From positions 1 to 56,377 of the forward strand of contig JADKKR010000011.1 of the NCBI GenBank assembly GCA_016720395.1: DNA of 56,377 nt, read 5' to 3'. The DNA comes from Geobacteraceae bacterium (lineage in GTDB: Bacteria; Desulfobacterota; Desulfuromonadia; Geobacterales; Pseudopelobacteraceae). The notes below the pieces were generated by a model. It searched no databases, was not told the origin of the DNA, and saw only the letters and a program-made list of their open reading frames with translations. The first letter of the stretch is position 1; each line of letters begins with the position of its first letter. Shown piece by piece: positions 26,603 through 34,532 of this stretch. Made by a program: the position numbers and the translations under genes.

Positions 26603-27646
26603 ATGCTGAAGATATTTGACTACCTGTTCGGGATGTTTTCCAATGACCTGGCCATCGACCTGGGTACCGCCAACACCCTGGTGTATCTGAAAGGGAAAGG
26701 CATCGTGGTACGCGAACCTTCGGTTGTGGCTGTTCAGAAGATGCCCAACGGACAGCAGAAGGTGCTCAAGGTCGGCATGGAGGCCAAGCAGATGCTGGGC
26801 CGCACACCCGGCTCAATCACCGCCATCCGCCCCATGAAGGACGGCGTCATCGCTGACTTTGACATCACGGAAGAGATGCTGCGCTACTTCATCCACAAGG
26901 TGCACAACCGCAAGACCCTGGTGCGTCCACGCGTTGTGATCTGCGTCCCTTCAGGCATTACCCAGGTTGAAAAACGTGCTGTCAAGGAATCGGCCGAGTC
27001 TGCCGGCGCCCGCGAGGTCTACCTGATCGAAGAACCGATGGCGGCAGCCATCGGCGCCGGCCTCCCGATCACGGAAGCATCCGGCAACATGGTCGTCGAT
27101 ATCGGCGGAGGGACCACCGAGGTTGCGGTCATCTCGCTGGCCGGCATCGTCTATGCCCAGTCCACCCGCATGGGCGGCGACAAGATGGACGAGGCCATCG
27201 TTCAGTTCATCCGCAAAAAATACAACCTGCAGATCGGCGAGCGCATGGCCGAGCAGATCAAGATCGACATCGGCGAGGCCTACCCGGGGCCCGAGGTGCT
27301 GTCCAAGCAGGTCAAGGGCCGCGACCTGGTCTCCGGGATACCCAAGACCATCGAGGTCAACTCGGACGAGATCCGCGATGCACTCAAGGAGGCGGTCAAC
27401 TCCATCGTCGATACGGTCCGTATCTGTCTGGAAAAGACCCCGCCCGAACTGGCGGCCGATATTGTCGACAAGGGTATCTTTCTGGCCGGCGGGGGGGCGC
27501 TCCTGCGCAACCTGGATATGCTGCTGCGCGAGGTGACCAAGGTCCCGGTACTGATCGCAGAAAACCCGCTGGACTGTGTCGTACTCGGCTCCGGCAAGGT
27601 GCTGGACGAGCTCGACCTGCTGCGTCGCGTATCGATTACATCGTAA
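26603..27646 (+). CDS. mreB: Rod-shape actin homologue MreB
   Basis: 347 aa. Actin-fold ATPase organising lateral cell-wall synthesis at the inner membrane. DLAIDLGTANTLVYLKGKG near the N-terminus (phosphate 1) and VVDIGGGTTEVAVISLAG near 160 (phosphate 2) are typical, as is IFLAGGGALLRNLDMLL at about 290. AAAGGAT precedes the ATG. The usual partners mreC and mreD do not follow; instead the heptose genes come after a 184-nt gap holding an inverted-repeat element. The cell is presumably rod-shaped. Confidence 0.97.
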   Translation: MLKIFDYLFGMFSNDLAIDLGTANTLVYLKGKGIVVREPSVVAVQKMPNGQQKVLKVGMEAKQMLGRTPGSITAIRPMKDGVIADFDITEEMLRYFIHKVHNRKTLVRPRVVICVPSGITQVEKRAVKESAESAGAREVYLIEEPMAAAIGAGLPITEASGNMVVDIGGGTTEVAVISLAGIVYAQSTRMGGDKMDEAIVQFIRKKYNLQIGERMAEQIKIDIGEAYPGPEVLSKQVKGRDLVSGIPKTIEVNSDEIRDALKEAVNSIVDTVRICLEKTPPELAADIVDKGIFLAGGGALLRNLDMLLREVTKVPVLIAENPLDCVVLGSGKVLDELDLLRRVSITS

Positions 27647-27652
27647 ATTTTC

Positions 27653-27806
27653 AACACAGAGACACTGAGACACTGAGAACATCACATTTAAACGGACCCA
27701 TAATGTTAAACGGGCTGCTCTGCAGGGGACACATCTATTCAGTGCCGTTTGATTGTCCCCCCGGTAATCCGTCAGCTTTTCCTCCGTGTCTCCGTGTCTC
27801 TGTGTT
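27653..27806. repeat. Nested inverted-repeat element between mreB and the GT2 gene
   Basis: Outer arms of 25 nt (27653-27677 and 27782-27806) are inverted copies differing at two positions. Each is built of an 8-nt tandem unit (CACTGAGA on the left, CTCCGTGT on the right). Inside them GGGGACA (27725) and TGTCCCC (27754) form a second inverted pair. It resembles a REP/MITE-like non-coding element. Confidence 0.65.
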
Positions 27807-27830
27807 CAGATATCGTTCCTTTCACTGAAT

Positions 27831-28901
27831 ATGACAAATCCCTCCGTCGACATAATCGTACCCGTCTGGAACAACCCCTTTGAAACGCGCGCCTGCCTGG
27901 CGGCGATCCTTGAGCACTCCCCGGAAGCCCGCCTGATCATCATCGATAACGGCAGCAACCGTGAAACAGAGTTGATGCTGGATGAGTTTTCCGAACGGCT
28001 CGGGGACCATGCCCTGTTCATGGCAGCCGAACGCCATCTTGGCCTTGTCCCTGCCATAAACAGGGGGCTGGCCAGCTCAGATGCCGGCAGTGCCGTCATC
28101 GTGCGGCCGCATGTGATAGTCGGCAACGGCTGGCTGGAGGCGCTGCTGGAGGCGGCCCGGATGCCCGGAGTCGGCCTCGTCACGCCGGTATTCCGGGGCA
28201 GCGGAGCGCCTGCGGTATTCCGGCCCGGCCCGGGATACACACTCACGGAAACCTTTTCACTCTCCTTCGCAGCACTCCTGATCAACGGGGAGCTGCACAG
28301 ACAGCTGGGCGGATTCGACGAGGGGCTCGACGGCGGCGAATGGTGCCTGCGTGATTACGTCCGCCGGACGGAGACCAACGGCTACCACACCTGTGTGACC
28401 GCACGCACCGAGCTGTCCTGCGGCCCGGAAACGGTTTTCGGATCGCAGGAACGCAGACAGGAGCAGGCACGCCTCAGTCGTGACCGCTATCTCTCCCGCT
28501 GGGGCATTGCACGCCACTACTGCCTGTATTTCGGACCGGAGGCAGACGCCGCCGAACTGTCCGGAACGATGGAGGTCATTGTTGCCGCAGCCCGGCGGGG
28601 CCACCGCTTTGAACTGCTGCTGCATCGCAAACAGTTCAAGGAGTTCAGGCGACGGGGGTGGACCGGTCTGCATACAGCTGTCACCGCCTTCAAGCTTCCG
28701 ATCTTTGGCGCAGACCGCAGCCTCTCGCGCCGCTTTGAGGCCTTACAGGCCGCTGATCCTGATCTTCTTCCGCTTCGTGCAACAGAGAACGTCATTTTCC
28801 CCGGTGTCGCGGCGCCGATGTGTCTCAATGAGGTAGTGCCCGATCGCGGGAATGACTTTTCCCTCGCTCCCCACTGGGATAACGCTATGGAGGTCATATG
28901 A
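27831..28901 (+). CDS. Family 2 glycosyltransferase
   Basis: 356 aa from ATG 27831; the longer reading to 27786 runs into the repeat element. SVDIIVPVWNNPFETRACL is the GT-A fold opening of GT2, with IIIDNGSNRE and a DEGLDGGEWCLRDYV region for acceptor or base. The C-terminal 130 residues are unlike standard GT2 and unassigned. It overlaps gmhA by 4 nt (ATGA), so it very likely acts in LPS core or heptose-containing surface glycan synthesis. Confidence 0.85.
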   Translation: MTNPSVDIIVPVWNNPFETRACLAAILEHSPEARLIIIDNGSNRETELMLDEFSERLGDHALFMAAERHLGLVPAINRGLASSDAGSAVIVRPHVIVGNGWLEALLEAARMPGVGLVTPVFRGSGAPAVFRPGPGYTLTETFSLSFAALLINGELHRQLGGFDEGLDGGEWCLRDYVRRTETNGYHTCVTARTELSCGPETVFGSQERRQEQARLSRDRYLSRWGIARHYCLYFGPEADAAELSGTMEVIVAAARRGHRFELLLHRKQFKEFRRRGWTGLHTAVTAFKLPIFGADRSLSRRFEALQAADPDLLPLRATENVIFPGVAAPMCLNEVVPDRGNDFSLAPHWDNAMEVI

Positions 28902-29467
28902 CAGACGAAATCAGGAAGCAGTTGCAGGACCACCGGGCACTGATCGAGCTGCTGGAACGGGATATGACCCCGGTGATCGCGGAGATGGCCGGCCAGATCT
29001 CATCTGCGCTCGCCAGCGGCAACAAACTGCTGGTTATGGGCAATGGCGGGTCTGCTGCCGACTCGCAGCATTTTGTGGCCGAGATAGTAGGACGCTTCAA
29101 GATGGAGCGCACGGCACTGCCGGCGGTCTCGTTGACCACCGATACCTCTATTCTTACCGCTATCGGCAACGATTACGGCTTCGAGTCGATCTTCAGCCGT
29201 CAGGTGGAGGCACTGGCAGTCGCCGGCGATGTCGTGGTCGGTCTGTCAACCAGCGGCAACTCTCCCAATGTACTCAAAGCGCTCAACACGGCTCGTGAAC
29301 GCGGCTGCCGCACGATCGGCCTGCTGGGCAGGGACGGCGGCAGCATCAAGCCCGCCTGCGACCTGGCCCTGGTGGTACCCTCGACAGATACCCCCCGCAT
29401 CCAGGAAGGGCATATCACGATCATCCACATTGTCTGCGACCTGGTGGAGAAAAAGCTGTTCGGGTAA
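28898..29467 (+). CDS. gmhA: D-sedoheptulose-7-phosphate isomerase
   Basis: 189 aa, the family length. A SIS-fold enzyme making D-glycero-D-manno-heptose-7-phosphate, the first step of ADP-heptose for LPS inner core. MGNGGSAADSQHFVAEIVGRF in two overlapping parts and STSGNSPNVLKAL are diagnostic, and VALTTDTS-type residues (VSLTTDTSILTAIGND) are present. The next steps (hldE) are 1.1 kb downstream. No gmhB phosphatase gene is seen in this block. Confidence 0.95.
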   Translation: MTDEIRKQLQDHRALIELLERDMTPVIAEMAGQISSALASGNKLLVMGNGGSAADSQHFVAEIVGRFKMERTALPAVSLTTDTSILTAIGNDYGFESIFSRQVEALAVAGDVVVGLSTSGNSPNVLKALNTARERGCRTIGLLGRDGGSIKPACDLALVVPSTDTPRIQEGHITIIHIVCDLVEKKLFG

Positions 29468-29485
29468 CGACGACGAACACCTGTT

Positions 29486-29614
29486 TCTCACAGAGCTCGC
29501 GGAGACACAGAGAAAACAGAACCATTCGTTTTGTGGCGTTATACCATTAATCCCTGTAACGATAGCTGTTGACTCTCCTCTGTGCCTCTGTGCCCTCTGT
29601 GAGAGAACGATTTT
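29486..29614. repeat. Second CACAGAG-type inverted-repeat element, between gmhA and the DHS-like gene
   Basis: TTTCTCACAGAG with GGAGACACAGAG (29486-29512) faces CTCTGTGCCTCTGTG with CCTCTGTGAGAGAA (29577-29606). The arms are inverted and of the same word family as the 27653 element. No coding potential. Confidence 0.6.
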
Positions 29615-29634
29615 GTGATTAATAGAGGATTCCT

Positions 29635-30594
29635 ATGAAATACCTACCCATCGATCTCTCACGCGTAACGACCTACCCCATCGCCGGACGCAGGAACAAG
29701 GTCTCCCTGGCCCGTGATTTCGCCGGTGAGATCTCAGCCGGCATGAGTGTTTCCGCCCTGCTGGCGGCGATGCCCAAACAGCTGGGGAGTGAAAACCTTG
29801 ACGCGGTCATCAATGCGGTCGTCTCGGCCCGGCGCAAGGGGAAACCGGTGGTGATCGCCATTGGAGGACATGTCATCAAGTGCGGCCTGCAGCCGGTTCT
29901 GAAAAAACTGATCGAGGCCGGCATAATAACCGCTGTGGCCATGAACGGTTCGGCCACGGTCCATGACTACGAAATCTCCCTGATCGGCGAGACCAGCGAA
30001 GACGTGGGCGCCGTGCTGCACTGCGGCACATTCGGCATGGCCGAGGAAACCGGACGCGACATTAACCGGGCGATCAAAGATGGTGTCGCCGATGGTATCG
30101 GCTACGGAGAATCGCTGGGGCGCTTCATCATAGAGAACAAAAATCCCTACCGCGATTCCAGCCTCCTGGCAGCCTGCTTCGAAAAGGGCATCCCGGCCAC
30201 GGTCCATGTCGCCATCGGCACCGACATCATCCACCAGCATCCCGACTGCGACGGCGCCGTGCTGGGCCAGGCCACCTTCACTGATTTCCGCCTGTTCACC
30301 TCGGTGGTGTCGACCCTTGGTAACGGCGGAGTGTTCATCAACATCGGCAGTGCCGTAATCATGCCGGAGGTGTTCCTCAAGGCGCTTTCTATTGCGCAGA
30401 ATATGGGATTTCACGTGGATGCGTTCACTACCGCCAATTTTGACATGACCCAGCACTACCGCCCCCTGCAGAATGTGGTCAAACGCCCTACGGCCGGCGA
30501 CAGTCGCGGCCTGACGGTCACCGGGCATCATGAGATCATGGTCCCGCTCCTGGCGGCGGGGATTCTGGACAGGATCGGACAGTCCCATGGATAG
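29635..30594 (+). CDS. Deoxyhypusine-synthase-like conserved protein
   Basis: 319 aa, soluble. VVIAIGGHVIKCGLQPVL, AMNGSATVHDYEISLIGETSED (in parts) and GVFINIGSAVIMPEVFLKAL indicate a Rossmann-type fold related to the deoxyhypusine synthase family. True hypusination is not known in bacteria, so it must do something else. It sits between gmhA and hldE and overlaps hldE by 8 nt, suggesting a role tied to heptose or envelope sugars. The family call is from recall; activity is unknown. Confidence 0.6.
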   Translation: MKYLPIDLSRVTTYPIAGRRNKVSLARDFAGEISAGMSVSALLAAMPKQLGSENLDAVINAVVSARRKGKPVVIAIGGHVIKCGLQPVLKKLIEAGIITAVAMNGSATVHDYEISLIGETSEDVGAVLHCGTFGMAEETGRDINRAIKDGVADGIGYGESLGRFIIENKNPYRDSSLLAACFEKGIPATVHVAIGTDIIHQHPDCDGAVLGQATFTDFRLFTSVVSTLGNGGVFINIGSAVIMPEVFLKALSIAQNMGFHVDAFTTANFDMTQHYRPLQNVVKRPTAGDSRGLTVTGHHEIMVPLLAAGILDRIGQSHG

Positions 30595-32053
30595 AAAGAC
30601 CGTCGAATCACTCTTCAGCCATATCGGCAGCATCCGTTGCCTGGTAATCGGCGACCTGATGCTGGATGAATACCTGTGGGGCAAGACCGAGCGCATCTCG
30701 CCCGAGGCACCCGTCCAGGTGGTGGATGTGGTCCGAGAAGAACTGCGCCTGGGCGGGGCCGGCAACGTCGTCAACAACCTGGTGGCTTTGGGCGCACAGG
30801 TGTCCGTCTGCTCGGTGATCGGCGATGACGCCAACGGCAGGGCACTGCTGGATGACTTCAACCAGAGGAACGTGGCGGTCGATGCGATATTCCGTGATCC
30901 TGCCCGCCGCACCAGCCGCAAGACGCGGGTCGTAGCTTCCAATCAGCAGATCGTGCGCATCGACCGCGAATCACGCGAACCGCTTTCTGCGGAGATGGAG
31001 GAGCGGGTCTGCTCATGGATCACTGCCCATGCAGCAGCGTTCAGCGTGATCCTGCTCTCGGACTATCTCAAGGGAGTGCTGACCGGTCGGGTGATCGAGG
31101 CGGTAATTGCTGCAGCACGTTCCGCAACGCTGCCCGTGCTTGTGGACCCCAAGGGAACGGATTTTGCCCGCTACCACGGCGCCACCATCCTGACTCCCAA
31201 CCGCAAAGAGGCAGAAGCCGCCGCCGGTATCCCCATCCGGGATTCAGAGTCTCTCGGGAGGGCCGCCGGTCTGATCATGGAGAAAACCGGCCTGGAAAAC
31301 CTGCTCGTCACCCGCAGCGAAGAGGGCATGTCGCTGTTCTCCCGGAATGGAGAAACCGTGCATATTCCCACCGTGGCACGCGAGGTATTCGACGTCTCCG
31401 GCGCCGGAGATACCGTACTGGCATCGCTGGCACTGGGAGTCGCCGCCGGGCTTGGCATGGCTGAGGCCGCCCGGCTGGCAAATATCGCCGCAGGGATTGC
31501 CGTAGGCAAGCTCGGCACCTCCACCGTCTCACCTGCCGAGATTATCAACGCCGTGGCACTGAACCACAGCGACAGCGACTCCAAGATCAAGCACCTCGAT
31601 GTACTGACCTCCATCATAGCCTCAGAAAAGGCCCGAGGGAAACAAGTCGTCTTTACCAACGGCTGTTTTGACCTGCTGCATGCCGGCCATGTCAAATACC
31701 TCCAGAAAGCCCGCGCTCTAGGAGACCTTCTCGTGCTGGGCCTCAACAGCGACGCCTCGATACACCGCCTGAAGGGCGAAAAGCGCCCCCTGATCGGCGA
31801 AGAAGAGCGTGCCCATATCCTCGCGGCACTGGACTGCATCGATTACGTGGTGGTCTTTGAAGAAGACACCCCGCTCGAACTGATCACCGCACTCAAACCG
31901 CATATACTGGCTAAAGGCGGTGATTACACCGTTGACGGAGTCGTCGGGAAAGACGTGGTCGAGGCCTATGGAGGCCGCGTGGAACTGGTCTCGTTCGTGG
32001 ACGGCAAATCCACCACGAACATCATCGAGCGGATTCTTGAGCGCTACGCATAG
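30587..32053 (+). CDS. hldE: Bifunctional heptose-7-phosphate kinase / heptose-1-phosphate adenylyltransferase
   Basis: 488 aa from ATG 30587, inside the end of the previous gene. The N-terminal ribokinase-type kinase (VIGDLMLDEYLWGKTERISPEAP in two pieces, DVSGAGDTVLASLALG near 265) is followed by a cytidylyltransferase-like domain (VVFTNGCFDLLHAGHVKYL, about 355-373; LNSDASIHRLKG). It catalyses the second and last steps to ADP-heptose for LPS. With gmhA it gives most of the pathway; the phosphatase gmhB and epimerase hldD are not in the window. Confidence 0.95.
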   Translation: MDRKTVESLFSHIGSIRCLVIGDLMLDEYLWGKTERISPEAPVQVVDVVREELRLGGAGNVVNNLVALGAQVSVCSVIGDDANGRALLDDFNQRNVAVDAIFRDPARRTSRKTRVVASNQQIVRIDRESREPLSAEMEERVCSWITAHAAAFSVILLSDYLKGVLTGRVIEAVIAAARSATLPVLVDPKGTDFARYHGATILTPNRKEAEAAAGIPIRDSESLGRAAGLIMEKTGLENLLVTRSEEGMSLFSRNGETVHIPTVAREVFDVSGAGDTVLASLALGVAAGLGMAEAARLANIAAGIAVGKLGTSTVSPAEIINAVALNHSDSDSKIKHLDVLTSIIASEKARGKQVVFTNGCFDLLHAGHVKYLQKARALGDLLVLGLNSDASIHRLKGEKRPLIGEEERAHILAALDCIDYVVVFEEDTPLELITALKPHILAKGGDYTVDGVVGKDVVEAYGGRVELVSFVDGKSTTNIIERILERYA

Positions 32054-32152
32054 TTCAACGACATGATTTAACACTGATTTGTGTGGTTTTTTGGCTGGAA
32101 TTCTGCTATCAGGAAGCGGTTGAAGAACGTTGTGTGCAACAGGGAGTGAGGC

Positions 32153-32893
32153 ATGCCGGAACACATGGCCCTCGGGCGCGAACTATGGATTCTGGGCGTT
32201 AAGCCCGGCGAAGGGCGGGAAGAGCAGCTCTGCTCCTACCTGGCAACCAGCGGGTATCGCTGCCGCCTGGAACGGGTCGAGAACCTTGAAGCCGGTCGCC
32301 CTCTGGGTATCATCCTGGATATTTCACCCTATTCTGATGATGGCTGGGGCCTGCTGCTGAAGATAAAAGGCGATCCCGCACTCCGCACCATACCGGTTCT
32401 GCTGGTTTTCCTCAGTGAAAAGGGCAAGGTGGGCGGCGTCTTTCCCGTGGCCGGATTCTTTACCCTGCCGATTGATGAAACCTACCTGCTGGAGCGCCTG
32501 ACAGTCCTTGGCCTGGCTGAGGAAGCCGAGACCTGGGACCTGCAGGCTTTGGTTGTTTCACGACTGGGAGAGGAAAAGTTATCCAGGGCTATCGAATCCG
32601 CCGGATTTGAGGTCATCAAGGCCTACACTGCCAAGGAAGCCAAGGCGCTGGTTTCCATCCACCCGACGTACATGGCCTTTGTCAGCCTGATGCTTCCCGA
32701 CATGTCGGCATTCGAACTGCTTGAGAAGTTCCGGCATCACCCCTACAGCAGCAATATCCCGGTATTCGTCCTGCTCAAGGATGAAATGAAACAGGGCGAG
32801 AAAACCGCCATGAGCCGGGAAATCGCCCACCTGGTTAACAAAAAACAGCTCTCCTGCGAAGAATTCCTTGGATTCCTGCGCAGGCGCAATTAA
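32153..32893 (+). CDS. Double degenerate receiver-domain protein
   Basis: 246 aa. Two CheY-like halves are visible. The first has ILDISP at the phospho-acceptor position and ends FFTLPIDETYLLERL. The second has VSLMLPDMSAFELLEKFR, where the acceptor Asp is replaced. It has no output domain, so it may be a stand-alone, partly degenerate regulator. It is separate from the heptose genes by 99 nt and ends with its own terminator. Confidence 0.7.
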   Translation: MPEHMALGRELWILGVKPGEGREEQLCSYLATSGYRCRLERVENLEAGRPLGIILDISPYSDDGWGLLLKIKGDPALRTIPVLLVFLSEKGKVGGVFPVAGFFTLPIDETYLLERLTVLGLAEEAETWDLQALVVSRLGEEKLSRAIESAGFEVIKAYTAKEAKALVSIHPTYMAFVSLMLPDMSAFELLEKFRHHPYSSNIPVFVLLKDEMKQGEKTAMSREIAHLVNKKQLSCEEFLGFLRRRN

Positions 32894-32917
32894 CGCAAGC
32901 TATTCATAATAACCTTC

Positions 32918-32952
32918 AAACGGCCGTTCACCTTATCGTGAGCGGCCGTTTT
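32918..32952 (+). terminator. Rho-independent terminator
   Basis: AAACGGCCG and CGGCCGTTTT form a stem extended by TCAC/GTGA, followed by T-rich sequence. It sits 25 nt after the receiver gene and isolates the following locus. Confidence 0.85.
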
Positions 32953-33000
32953 CTGTATAAATCGGTAACACCTGTTCTCGTTAATTTAACCGTTTAAAAT

Positions 33001-33029
33001 TTGACAATTTTCATACTATTATTTACTAT
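33001..33029 (+). promoter_or_regulatory. Sigma70-type promoter of the FadL-CHAT-giant protein locus
   Basis: TTGACA, 17-nt spacer, TACTAT, in a markedly AT-rich stretch about 50 nt before the first gene. Confidence 0.65.
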
Positions 33030-33079
33030 AACACGGTTTAAAAGAATGCTGGTTATTCGTCCTTGTCATCGGAGACCCC

Positions 33080-34516
33080 ATGCACTCCTCACGCGAGCAT
33101 TCCTCTATTTTTTGGCTTATTACGTCAACTCTCTTATCATTGAAACACCTTTCTGGCATGTTCCTTCTGGTGATTCTCCTGGGACTGCCACTGGATTCCC
33201 TGGCTCAGCAGGTGGAATTTTCCTCCTCCATGAACCCGGTCGGATCCGGTGCTCGGGCGACCGGGATGGGAGGCGCGTTCATTGCGGTTGCCGATGACGC
33301 CACAGCCGCCTCCTGGAACCCTGCCGGCCTGATCCACCTGGAAAAGCCGGAAGTCTCGTTTGTCTACTCCTACTCCAATCGCGGCCAGTCTTACAATTCC
33401 TCGACCCATCCTGAACTCGAAGGGACAACCCACGAAACAAACCTGAACGACATCAACTTTGCCAGCCTTGCCGTCCCATTCGTCCTGCTTGACCATAACA
33501 TGGTCGTCTCCATCAACTATCAGCGCCTGTACGACATGAACAAGAAGAGCAGCATCGACTATCTCTGGGACCTGCAAGACGGTGATTTCATGAGGGACCA
33601 CATCAACTTCACCCAAAAGGGTTACCTGGGAGCAATCTCACCTGCAATTGCAGTACAAATTCTGCCACAATTGTATTTGGGGGTGACATTTAACTTTTGG
33701 GATGATTTTGCAGGGACCTGTAACTGGGAGAATAATTATACATCATCCGGAAACGGTTCCGTGAGCACATTACCGTTTACCCAAAATATCAAATGGACTA
33801 ATAAATATAAATGTGCAGGCACGAAGCCTTTCAGTAAAGTTACTATCACACCTTTTGGCCCTGAATTTAAAGGAACCAATTTCAATTACAATCTTGGATT
33901 GCTCTATAACATTAATGGAAAATTCTCTGTAGGTGTTGTGTACAAAACTGCATTTGAAACTTTAGTGAATAAAGAAACCTCCTTCTCAGTAGATCAGAAA
34001 TTCCCGGATTTCCCTGCTGCCGACAGTAGTTCAACAGACACCTCTAAAGAGAAAATAAAAATAAGCATGCCGGCCTCGTATGGAGTTGGTTTCGCCTACC
34101 GCCACTCGGACAGTCTCTCGTTGGCACTGGATGTGTACCGGACGCAATGGTCCAAATTTGTTATTTCTGATGAAAAAGACAACAAATCAAATCCGATCAG
34201 CGGAGCCCCGATCAGCGACGGAAAACCGCATGACACCACCCAGGTCCGGTTGGGAGGCGAATACCTCTTCATCGGCAACAAGACCGTTGTTCCACTGCGT
34301 GCCGGCATCTTTTACGATCCCGAGCCCGGCAGCAGACAGGTAGACGACTTCTATGGCTTTTCCGTCGGCAGCGGCATCGCCTATGACCAGTACACTTTCG
34401 ACTTTTCCTACCAGTACCGCTGGGGTAACCGGGTGACCGGCGATATTCCGCAGCCAGGGACCAACAGCGACATCCAGCAGCACACGGTCATGACATCACT
34501 GATCTATCATTTCTGA
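33080..34516 (+). CDS. FadL/OMPP1-type outer-membrane transport protein
   Basis: 478 aa. A hydrophobic signal (MFLLVILLGLPLDSLAQ, from residue 27) is followed by NPVGSGARATGMGGAFIAVA and DDATAASWNPAGL, the hallmark N-terminal motif of OMPP1/FadL/TodX barrels that carry hydrophobic molecules. Alternating strands continue to a terminal aromatic residue (SLIYHF). GGAG precedes ATG 33080; ATG 33158 is an alternative that gives a shorter signal but lacks a site. Bases 33640-34075 are visibly AT-richer than the rest. It starts the locus and lies 16 nt before the CsgG-type gene. Confidence 0.85.
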   Translation: MHSSREHSSIFWLITSTLLSLKHLSGMFLLVILLGLPLDSLAQQVEFSSSMNPVGSGARATGMGGAFIAVADDATAASWNPAGLIHLEKPEVSFVYSYSNRGQSYNSSTHPELEGTTHETNLNDINFASLAVPFVLLDHNMVVSINYQRLYDMNKKSSIDYLWDLQDGDFMRDHINFTQKGYLGAISPAIAVQILPQLYLGVTFNFWDDFAGTCNWENNYTSSGNGSVSTLPFTQNIKWTNKYKCAGTKPFSKVTITPFGPEFKGTNFNYNLGLLYNINGKFSVGVVYKTAFETLVNKETSFSVDQKFPDFPAADSSSTDTSKEKIKISMPASYGVGFAYRHSDSLSLALDVYRTQWSKFVISDEKDNKSNPISGAPISDGKPHDTTQVRLGGEYLFIGNKTVVPLRAGIFYDPEPGSRQVDDFYGFSVGSGIAYDQYTFDFSYQYRWGNRVTGDIPQPGTNSDIQQHTVMTSLIYHF

Positions 34517-34532
34517 TGCAGGAGAGGATCCC

